From Desulfobacterales bacterium (GTDB lineage Bacteria; Desulfobacterota; Desulfobacteria; Desulfobacterales; C00003060), in contig DAOVOU010000168.1 of the NCBI GenBank assembly GCA_030629475.1, positions 1 to 5,502 of the forward strand: a DNA stretch of 5,502 bases, read 5' to 3'. The translations under genes were made by a program, and so were the position numbers. Each line of letters begins with the position of its first letter. The first letter of the stretch is position 1. The notes beneath the pieces were generated by a model. It worked only from the letters and a program-made list of their open reading frames with translations. It had not been told where the DNA came from and did not search any database. Of the stretch, positions 1-4,754 are shown one piece after another.

Positions 1-231
1 ATTCAAAATGTCATCTTCATGAAGTTCAGCATAGATACATTGAAGCGGTCGCTGAGAGCGGGGAAGTAAGTCCTGAGTGATGAAATTCTCAAGATGATAT
101 CACTCCTCGATAGTCTGAGGCCCCTGTTTGAGGGAACCGGTCCGCACATCGAGGAGCCGCACCTTCTTACGTACCAAAATTTCCTGCAACGCACTGAAGA
201 GGCAGCCTATTTGAGAAGGTTTTTGGGTTGA
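1..231 (+). pseudogene. 3' end of an unidentified reading frame, interrupted by a TAA
   Basis: Frame 1 is open from the window edge to a TAA at 67-69, then open again in the same frame to a TGA at 229-231. Both halves read like ordinary protein (first part NVIFMKFSIDTLKRSLRAGK; second part includes LLDSLRPLFEGTGPHIEEP and ends YLRRFLG), so one gene with a nonsense mutation is a reasonable reading. An ATG in this frame at 94 would give 45 residues but has no ribosome binding site. Frame 3 is also open from the edge to a TGA at about 78 and also reads plausibly, so an upstream gene could instead end there. I do not recognise the family. It lies 56 bp before the glycosyltransferase on the same strand and may have shared its operon. 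The alternative to a pseudogene is a sequencing error at 67-69. Confidence 0.4.
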
Positions 232-287
232 TGTTTTCCCTGCCGCCAAGGCCGCCCAGAAAAATCAGATGAAAGAGAAAAGGAATC

Positions 288-1538
288 ATGCGTTACGATA
301 CGGGGCTTAGGGCCTATACATCAAAGAGGATTGAAGAAATAGAGCGAGCGGACATCCTCGTAGGGATTCCTTGTTACAACAATGAGAAGACCATCGAACA
401 CGTGATTCAGATGGTCACTCACGGCCTGGCCAAGCATTACAAGGACAGAAGGTGTGTAATATTTATTGCCGATGGAGGTTCAACAGACGACACCCGGGAA
501 GTAGCCAAGGAGTTCCAGATCAAGCCCTGGCAGGAGAAGGTCGTCTCCGTCTACCGGGGGCCTGGAGGCAAGGGCTCAGCCTTTCGATCCGCGTTCGAGG
601 CGGCCAAGCGCCTCAAGGTCAAAGCCTGCATGGTGGTGGACGCGGACCTTCGTTCCATTACCAGCGACTGGGTTAAATATCTTCTCGAGCCAATTCTGGA
701 AAAGGACTATCAATATGTCTCCCCTGTCTACACCCGCTACAAGTATGACGGCACCATCACGAACAACATCGTCTATAATTTAACCCGCGCCCTTTACGGT
801 CTGCGCATCCGCCAGCCGATCGGGGGCGACTTTGCCTTTGCCGGCGAGTTGGCAGCATACTACATGGAGCAGGACGTCTGGGACACGGATGTAGCCCGCT
901 ATGGCATTGACATCTGGATGACCACCAACGCTATTACCAGCAATTTCAAAATCTGTCAGTCCAACTTAGGAGTAAAGGTCCACGACGCCAAGGACCCGGC
1001 CGAGTCCCTTGGGCCTATGTTCCGCCAGGTCGTACACACCCTCTGTGTTCTCATGGAGCAGCACGAGACTGAGTGGAAAGCGGTCAGGGAGAGCCGGACC
1101 GTTCCTCTGTTCGGAGTTCAGGAGTCTGTGGAACCGGAACCTATCAGTATTGACCTTGGCCGCCTGGTCACAGAGTACAAGGCGGGCTTTCGGCAGTTGA
1201 AGGCTCTCTATAGGGATATTTTTTCCCCGGTGTGTTTCGAGGAACTCAAGAGGTGTGCAGCCAAGGGCAAGACCAAGTTTGTCATGCCCGTGAAGACCTG
1301 GGTCATGGTGCTTTACGAGACCGCGGCCACTTTCCATCGATGGACCCACAACAGGGCCCAACTGGTAAACCTGGTCACTCCTCTCTACCTCGGCCGCGTG
1401 GCCTCCTTTATTAACGAAACCCGCAAGATGACCTCAAGCCAGGCCGAGGAGTTGGTTGAGGAGCAGGCTCAGGTCTTTGAAGACCACAAAGACTACCTGA
1501 TCCAGGTTTGGGACGAGAAGGATAAGGAAAGGGCCTGA
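288..1538 (+). CDS. GT-A glycosyltransferase, probable glucosylglycerate synthase (GT81-like)
   Basis: This 416-residue soluble protein most resembles the GT81/GT78 enzymes that transfer glucose or mannose from a nucleotide sugar to glycerate or 3-phosphoglycerate, forming a compatible solute. The nucleotide-binding start of the GT-A fold is VGIPCYNNEKTI (residues 25-36), followed by IADGGSTDDT (60-69). GGKGSAF (93-99) lies in the sugar-nucleotide region, and the metal-binding DXD is DAD at 118-120. PIGGDFAFAG (177-186) and YGIDIWMTT (205-213) are typical of this group, and His232 in KVHDAKDP is a candidate third metal ligand. The C-terminal ~170 residues are mostly helical with no membrane segment. 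The ATG at 288 is preceded by a modest AAAAGGA. The stop overlaps the next ATG (TGATG, 1536-1540), indicating translational coupling. The substrate (glucose or mannose; glycerate or its phosphate) cannot be settled from motifs. No separate phosphatase is visible nearby, which mildly favours direct use of glycerate. Confidence 0.83.
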   Translation: MRYDTGLRAYTSKRIEEIERADILVGIPCYNNEKTIEHVIQMVTHGLAKHYKDRRCVIFIADGGSTDDTREVAKEFQIKPWQEKVVSVYRGPGGKGSAFRSAFEAAKRLKVKACMVVDADLRSITSDWVKYLLEPILEKDYQYVSPVYTRYKYDGTITNNIVYNLTRALYGLRIRQPIGGDFAFAGELAAYYMEQDVWDTDVARYGIDIWMTTNAITSNFKICQSNLGVKVHDAKDPAESLGPMFRQVVHTLCVLMEQHETEWKAVRESRTVPLFGVQESVEPEPISIDLGRLVTEYKAGFRQLKALYRDIFSPVCFEELKRCAAKGKTKFVMPVKTWVMVLYETAATFHRWTHNRAQLVNLVTPLYLGRVASFINETRKMTSSQAEELVEEQAQVFEDHKDYLIQVWDEKDKERA

Positions 1539-1693
1539 TGGCTGACGCCTTTTGGACAATCCTGCACGACCTCCGCATCCAGGATCTTTTCGACATTGCT
1601 ATCATTTTAACGGGAGGTGAATTGCAATGCCCAGACTCATTAAGAACACCTCAAGAGAGGTTGGGCTTCCACCAGGGACTATGGTCCATATAG
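1538..1693 (+). pseudogene. Truncated N-terminal stub of a membrane protein, possibly diadenylate cyclase
   Basis: The ATG at 1538 overlaps the glycosyltransferase stop (TGATG), the arrangement of a co-translated operon gene. The first ~23 residues, MADAFWTILHDLRIQDLFD followed by IAII, resemble the start of membrane-bound diadenylate cyclases (CdaA type), where an L-R-x-Q-D-hydrophobic-D-I segment leads into the first transmembrane helix. From about 1605 the resemblance stops: the frame runs through the corA ribosome binding site and 5' end in another frame and terminates at TAG 1691-1693. I infer that the rest of the gene was lost when corA was joined here. The family assignment rests on about 20 residues recalled without an alignment and is tentative. 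The alternative is a chance short frame, but the TGATG overlap and the composition change argue against that. Confidence 0.42.
1612..1620 (+). promoter_or_regulatory. Ribosome binding site of corA
   Basis: GGGAGGTGA is a near-perfect anti-Shine-Dalgarno match 6-8 bases before the ATG at 1627. It fixes the corA start at 1627 rather than the internal ATG at 1681. It lies inside the truncated upstream frame, so it came with corA and not with the older operon. Confidence 0.85.
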
Positions 1694-2691
1694 GTGAGAA
1701 GAAGAGTGACGAGGTAAAAATCACAATCATGGATTATGATGAAGCACGATTAGAAGAAAAGGAAGCAAAGACGATAGAGGAATGTCTTCTCTTTAAGGAA
1801 ACACCAACCGTCACCTGGATAAACATAGACGGCATTCACCGGATGGAAATTATGGAAGGAATCGCAAAAGCCTTTAGTCTGCATTCCTTACTTGTGGAAG
1901 ACGTAGTGAATACAGAACAACGACCAAAAATGGAGGATTTTGATGATTGCGTCTTTGTTGTCTTGAAAATGCTCTCCTACAATGAAAAAGACAATGAAAT
2001 AGAGGTAGAACAAATCAGTTTAGTTCTTGGCACAAACTTCGTTATTTCGTTCCAGGAACGTGAAGGAGATGTTTTTAGTCCCATCAGGGAAAGAATCAGA
2101 AACAGGAAAGGCCGCATTAGAAAGATGGGGGCCGATTATCTTACTTACGCTTTAGTAGATGCTATTGTTGATAACTATTTCATCATGCTGGATAAGCTGG
2201 AAGAAAAGATGGAGGATATAGAAGAAGAGTTGCTGGTAAATCTGGGACCGGAAACCCTAAACGCAATTCACGTCTTAAGGAGAAAGATGATATTTTTGCG
2301 TAACCAGGTCTGGCCTTTGAGGGAGGTAGTGGCTGGACTGGAAAGAGCAGAATCACCTCTTATTCACGAGTCTACAGTCATATATCTGAGCGATGTTTAC
2401 GATAACACAATTCAAGCTATTGAAACAATAGAGAAATTTCGGGACATGCTTACGGCAACGATTGATATTTATCTTTCAATGACAAGCAACAAGATGAACG
2501 AGGTTATGAAGCTATTGGCGATTATTGCTACAATCTTCATGCCCTTGACTTTCGTAGCGGGTATTTACGGAATGAATTTTAGATATATGCCAGAACTTGA
2601 ATGGCATTGGGGTTATCCCGTAATTTTGTTTGTAATGGTTGCTATAGGTATTTCAATGTTGTTTTACTTCAGGCGAAAAAAATGGCTCTGA
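1627..2691 (+). CDS. corA: CorA magnesium/cobalt transporter
   Basis: This 354-residue protein belongs to the CorA family, homopentameric inner-membrane channels for Mg2+ and often Co2+ or Ni2+. It follows the Thermotoga maritima protein (351 residues) nearly end to end. The cytoplasmic N-terminal domain contains LPPGTMVHIG (14-23), TWINIDGIHR (63-72) and EDVVNTEQRPK (91-101). A long stalk helix follows, ending in SNKMNEVMK (287-295). TM1 covers about 296-313 and ends in the signature YGMN, with GMN at 315-317. TM2 covers about 329-348, with a basic tail RRKKWL. Asp92 and Asp256 align with the Thermotoga regulatory divalent-cation site (Asp89, Asp253), and Asn291 and Asn317 with its pore asparagines, so gating and selectivity residues look intact. 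Codon use is clearly more AT-rich than in the flanking genes, and the gene begins exactly where an older operon gene is truncated, suggesting later acquisition. No terminator is visible before the YitT gene. Confidence 0.97.
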   Translation: MPRLIKNTSREVGLPPGTMVHIGEKKSDEVKITIMDYDEARLEEKEAKTIEECLLFKETPTVTWINIDGIHRMEIMEGIAKAFSLHSLLVEDVVNTEQRPKMEDFDDCVFVVLKMLSYNEKDNEIEVEQISLVLGTNFVISFQEREGDVFSPIRERIRNRKGRIRKMGADYLTYALVDAIVDNYFIMLDKLEEKMEDIEEELLVNLGPETLNAIHVLRRKMIFLRNQVWPLREVVAGLERAESPLIHESTVIYLSDVYDNTIQAIETIEKFRDMLTATIDIYLSMTSNKMNEVMKLLAIIATIFMPLTFVAGIYGMNFRYMPELEWHWGYPVILFVMVAIGISMLFYFRRKKWL

Positions 2692-2738
2692 AAGGGCTCA
2701 CTCTCACCTGGGTCATACATCAGATAATAGTTAGAATT

Positions 2739-2742
2739 GGAG
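2739..2742 (+). promoter_or_regulatory. Ribosome binding site deciding the YitT start
   Basis: GGAG lies 9 bases before the ATG at 2752. A TTG at 2737 in the same frame would add five residues (METST), but it overlaps this Shine-Dalgarno and has none of its own, so the ATG at 2752 is the better start. Confidence 0.6.
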
Positions 2743-2751
2743 ACGTCAACG

Positions 2752-3627
2752 ATGCCACGACGATCCGGGCAATCCGCAGTAAAGTTGCTCAGCAGGGTGC
2801 TATGGAACCTGGGGCTCATCACCCTGGGCAGTGTACTTTGTGCAGTGGCGGTCAACGGAATCCTGATCCCCCATCGATTTGTAAGCGGAGGAGTGACCGG
2901 ATTGGCTTTGGTGATCCATTACCTCCTCCCGTCCCTGCCTGTCTCTGGGCTCTACTTTCTTCTAAATATACCCGTTTTTGCATTTGGTTGGATCTTCGTT
3001 GGGCGGCGTTTTTTCTTATACAGCATCGCAGGCATGGTGATTTTCTCTGGTGCTTTGGAGCGGGTCCAAGTACCCGTCGCAGTCCAAGATCCGATCCTCA
3101 GTGCCTTGCTTGCGGGGATTATAGGCGGCGCCGGATCGGGGATCATCCTGAGGTCCGTGGGGTCGGCGGGAGGTACGGATATTCTTTCGGTCATTTTGCT
3201 CAAGCGTTTTTCCATCCGCGTTGGCACCACCGTTTTGGCCTTCAACAGCGGCGTGTTGATTGCAGCCGCTATTTTCTCTTCTCTTGAAAGCGCGCTTTAT
3301 ACGCTAGTCTACCTTTATGTTTCCTCGCATATTCTGAATCTGGTGGTCACAGGGTTAAGCCAGAGGAAGGCGGTCATCATCATCTCCCCCCACTGGGAGG
3401 AAATTTCCGGGGGAATCCTTCGGGAAATCCGGCGGGGGGTGACAATCATCCGAGGCCAGGGGGGATATTCGGGCCGTGAGGAACAGATTCTTTACACCAT
3501 CATCACCTTCCGCCAGTTAGCCCGGCTCAAGCGGATAATTCGACGGGTCGATCCCGGTGCCTTTGTCGTGGTAACCGATACCCTGGAGGTGATGGGGCAT
3601 CGGATCGGGACCCAACCCCACTGGTAA
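2752..3627 (+). CDS. YitT family membrane protein (DUF161 plus C-terminal DUF2179)
   Basis: This 291-residue integral membrane protein has the usual YitT architecture. A DUF161 membrane domain of about five or six helices covers roughly residues 17-198. It starts with NLGLITLGSVLCAVAVNGIL (19-38), followed directly by the conserved IP and the loop SGGVTG (45-50), and contains a later GSAGGTD motif. The cytoplasmic C-terminal DUF2179 covers roughly 200-285, with RGVTIIRGQGGYSG, the helix LARLKRIIRRVDP, then AFVVVTDTLEVMG. The molecular function of the family is not established; bacterial members are annotated as uncharacterised membrane proteins, and the C-terminal domain resembles small-ligand-binding regulatory folds. 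Length is typical and the frame is intact. The gene starts 60 bp after corA on the same strand and could be read through from it, but its GC-rich codon use matches the glycosyltransferase gene and not corA, so the two probably have different histories. No hairpin-plus-T-run terminator follows. Confidence 0.93.
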   Translation: MPRRSGQSAVKLLSRVLWNLGLITLGSVLCAVAVNGILIPHRFVSGGVTGLALVIHYLLPSLPVSGLYFLLNIPVFAFGWIFVGRRFFLYSIAGMVIFSGALERVQVPVAVQDPILSALLAGIIGGAGSGIILRSVGSAGGTDILSVILLKRFSIRVGTTVLAFNSGVLIAAAIFSSLESALYTLVYLYVSSHILNLVVTGLSQRKAVIIISPHWEEISGGILREIRRGVTIIRGQGGYSGREEQILYTIITFRQLARLKRIIRRVDPGAFVVVTDTLEVMGHRIGTQPHW

Positions 3628-3720
3628 CGTTCCTGATGAGGAGGCTGGCTTGCAGGAATAGCATCCAATGGAGTTGCTTTAGTGCTTGTTCGAAAGGAGT
3701 CAAAGGTCGTTGGGTTACCC

Positions 3721-4034
3721 TTAAGCCAATTCTGCCATCAGGCCATAGAAAACGATATTCATTAGTTCATCCAGATAATGTTCAATCTGCTCTTCACGTT
3801 CGTGAACTAACCAGTTAACCTCCTGCTCTTCACTTTCCTGAACTAAGCAGTTAAGCTCGAATCCTCTCAAGGCATGGCCAATGGCCATGGCTGCTAAGGG
3901 GACATCATTAATGTGAAAAACACCCTTCTCCACCCCTTCTTTCAAAATAGAGCAAATAATATTCACCTCCCGTTCGACCGGCCAAACATCTTCTTCGCGG
4001 TATCAAGTATCGATTCCGCTTTTCCCCCTTTCAT
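3721..4034 (-). pseudogene. TetR/AcrR-family transcriptional regulator, internally deleted
   Basis: On the minus strand an ATG at 4034-4032, behind a strong AAGGAGGAGG, starts MKGGKAESILDTAKKMFGR, the typical first helix of a TetR DNA-binding domain. This frame stops at TGA 3965-3963 after 23 residues. A second frame, open from 4002 to the TAA at 3721-3723, encodes 93 residues. It begins YREEDVWPVEREV and continues into ILKEGVEKGVFHINDVPLAA and later IEHYLDELMNIVFYGL, a typical TetR C-terminal ligand-binding and dimerisation region. The rest of the helix-turn-helix and the first core helices, roughly 80-100 residues against the usual ~190-210, are missing, and the two parts are out of frame. 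The breakpoint lies between about 4002 and 3978, where both frames read sensibly. The C-terminal part also carries a 36-bp tandem duplication. A protein starting at GTG 3966 would lack DNA-binding ability. The gene converges on the YitT gene, and its target is unknown. Confidence 0.78.
3787..3858. repeat. Two-copy 36-bp tandem repeat inside the TetR remnant
   Basis: Copies at 3787-3822 and 3823-3858 both begin CTGCTCTTCAC and differ at 4 of 36 positions. The unit is a multiple of three, so on the minus strand it duplicates 12 residues in frame: ELNCLVQESEEQ followed by EVNWLVHEREEQ. Four of the twelve residues differ between copies, so every substitution appears to change the protein. Confidence 0.9.
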
Positions 4035-4036
4035 CG

Positions 4037-4046
4037 CCTCCTCCTT
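4037..4046 (-). promoter_or_regulatory. Ribosome binding site of the TetR remnant
   Basis: AAGGAGGAGG on the minus strand ends 2 bases before the ATG at 4034-4032, with its core AAGGAGG at optimal spacing. Its conservation shows that the short N-terminal frame was a real gene start. Confidence 0.7.
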
Positions 4047-4059
4047 CTGAGCCTGTCCA

Positions 4060-4088
4060 TTTAGACTAATATCGTTTTTTAGTCTAAA
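4060..4088. promoter_or_regulatory. Palindromic operator candidate upstream of the TetR remnant
   Basis: TTTAGACTAA (4060-4069) and its exact reverse complement TTAGTCTAAA (4079-4088) are separated by 9 bases. Each arm also contains a pseudo-palindrome TTAG-N-CTAA, with arm centres 18 bp apart (4065 and 4083), which would suit two dimers on neighbouring turns. The site lies 26 bp upstream of the regulator start codon, where autoregulatory TetR operators usually lie. I infer that it was the regulator's own operator. It has no U-run in the right place to act as a terminator. Confidence 0.6.
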
Positions 4089-4156
4089 AAAGGCACAAAA
4101 AAATGCAACCTGTGCGGTTAGATATTGAATTCTAAGCAAAAGCGCTCAAAAGAACT

Positions 4157-4189
4157 ATCACGAAAGCACGAAAAGACGAAAGCACGAAA
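4157..4189. repeat. Left CACGAAA array (4 x 8 bp), arm of inner inverted repeat
   Basis: Four consecutive 8-bp units occupy 4159-4190: CACGAAAG, CACGAAAA, GACGAAAG and CACGAAAA. The arm pairs with 4321-4353 on the opposite strand at 29 of 33 positions without gaps. Confidence 0.85.
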
Positions 4190-4320
4190 AAGGTCGTAAA
4201 GACTTGATTGTTAGATTCTTGCAGGTTCACTCTTATGCTCATCTCTCAGGATGCTAAGCTGCTGATAAATCAGTACTTGTTTGACAAACAGGATTTCGGA
4301 TATCTTTTTGGTATGGTTCA

Positions 4321-4353
4321 TTTCGTGTTTTCGTACTTTCGTGATTTCGTGAT
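4321..4353. repeat. Right TTTCGTG array, arm of inner inverted repeat
   Basis: This is the reverse-complement partner of 4157-4189. It reads TTTCGTG, TTTTCGTAC, TTTCGTGA and TTTCGTGAT along the plus strand. The two arms could fold into a long imperfect cruciform or, if transcribed, a hairpin around the 131-base centre. Confidence 0.85.
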
Positions 4354-4391
4354 TGATTTGAATAGTTCTAATCGCACAGCTCGAAAAAATG

Positions 4392-4599
4392 TATTGTCAA
4401 GCAGAATCTAAAAAAAACCGCGTTCAAAAAGGCGCACAGAAACTAGTACGGAATGATCTGCCGCGGATTACTGTTATGCCGAAGCAAACTCTACAAAAAT
4501 GTAGTTCCGTGGGCACAAAAACCACAAAACCGTCACCAGAAATCGATTGTGATGTCAAGCTATTTTCATAACCTGTTGACTTTGCATGAAATACAGTTT
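4392..4599. other. Gene-free stretch upstream of the glnA promoter
   Basis: This is AT-rich DNA with scattered A-runs and no reading frame that has both a ribosome binding site and protein-like composition. The only structure I see is a small hairpin, CTACA-AAAA-TGTAG at 4491-4504. Enhancer sites for an NtrC-type activator would be expected about here, but none matches the usual GCAC...GTGC dyad convincingly. Confidence 0.5.
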
Positions 4600-4615
4600 T
4601 GGCCTAACATTTGCT
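4600..4615 (+). promoter_or_regulatory. Sigma-54 (RpoN) promoter of glnA
   Basis: TGGCCTAACATTTGCT matches the sigma-54 consensus TGGCAC-N5-TTGCW: the GG of the -24 element and the GC of the -12 element are both present at the invariant spacing, with the second half TTGCT perfect. It lies 139 bp before the glnA ATG, predicting transcription from about 4626 and a leader of about 129 bases. glnA is a classic sigma-54 target activated by NtrC-type regulators under nitrogen limitation. The only deviations are CT for AC at the end of the -24 element. The activator site is not identified. Confidence 0.72.
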
Positions 4616-4643
4616 GTTCAGAGAAGAAAAGGTAATAGTTCAC

Positions 4644-4670
4644 CGCAGAGTGCGCAAAGAACGCAGAGAG
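4644..4670. repeat. CGCAGAG-type 9-bp repeat, three units, in the glnA leader
   Basis: Three exact-length 9-bp units follow one another: CGCAGAGTG, CGCAAAGAA and CGCAGAGAG, preceded by TTCAC. From memory, this resembles degenerate CACCGCAGAG-type dispersed repeats between genes of many environmental bacteria. It sits inside the predicted glnA 5' leader, about 85 bases before the start codon. Confidence 0.6.
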
Positions 4671-4754
4671 AATATAGATGCGGTAAATAGAATGGGCTGA
4701 ACGGTTACAAGAAAAAGCTTGCTTGCAAAAATACAGCTAAAAGGAGGAAGAAAG

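Larger units (their letters stand above)
4098..4391. mobile_element. MITE-like palindromic element with possible 8-bp target duplication
   Basis: The element itself spans 4106-4383. Its ends form imperfect terminal inverted repeats of 17 bp: CAACCTGTGCGGTTAGA at 4106-4122 pairs with 4367-4383 at 14 of 17 positions. The pairing continues, after a 2-base gap, for 8 of 10 bases (4123-4132 with 4355-4364). Inside lies a second inverted repeat, 4157-4189 with 4321-4353, identical at 29 of 33 positions and built of CACGAAA units. The 131-base centre encodes nothing convincing. AAAAAATG flanks both ends directly (4098-4105 and 4384-4391), as a target duplication would. No transposase is present, so this would be a non-autonomous element mobilised in trans. 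The A-rich flanks could match by chance, and the alternative is a structured intergenic palindrome. Confidence 0.5.

Noticed and set aside
3..194. Minus-strand 63-codon open frame
   Set aside because: It is antisense to a more protein-like plus-strand frame, its own composition is rich in Arg, Ser and Cys, and it has no ribosome binding site.
231..272. 13-codon frame starting in the TGATG at 229-233
   Set aside because: It is short, low in complexity (Pro/Arg), without any recognisable similarity, and probably incidental.
966..1361. Minus-strand 131-codon open frame and short plus-strand frames within the glycosyltransferase gene
   Set aside because: They lie wholly inside a strongly supported coding sequence, and their composition is that of shadow frames in GC-rich DNA.
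2952..3245. Minus-strand 97-codon frame inside the YitT gene
   Set aside because: It is antisense to conserved transmembrane helices, with no start signal.
2601..3287. 228-codon plus-strand frame overlapping corA and the YitT gene
   Set aside because: It overlaps two well-conserved genes in another frame, is rich in Arg, Cys and Trp, and has no domain resemblance.
3628..3720. Terminator between the convergent YitT and TetR genes
   Set aside because: TTCCTG...CAGGAA and GGGTTACCC dyads exist, but neither has a stable stem followed by a T-run on either strand.
4157..4190. CRISPR array
   Set aside because: The CACGAAA units are 8 bp and directly adjacent, with no spacers, and no cas genes are present.
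4208..4411. 67-codon plus-strand frame
   Set aside because: It starts at TTG without a ribosome binding site and reads straight through the TTTCGTG repeat arm, so it is a by-product of the element.
4532..4550. TCAC-N11-GTGA dyad as an NtrC enhancer
   Set aside because: Its half-site spacing does not match the GCAC-N7-GTGC pattern and the arms are only four bases.
4389..4635. Two overlapping 60-codon plus-strand frames
   Set aside because: They are Lys/Ser-rich, lack start signals, and the second covers the sigma-54 promoter.
4626..4754. Glutamine riboswitch or attenuator in the glnA leader
   Set aside because: I found neither the conserved glnA-motif bases nor a terminator hairpin with a T-run before the start codon.
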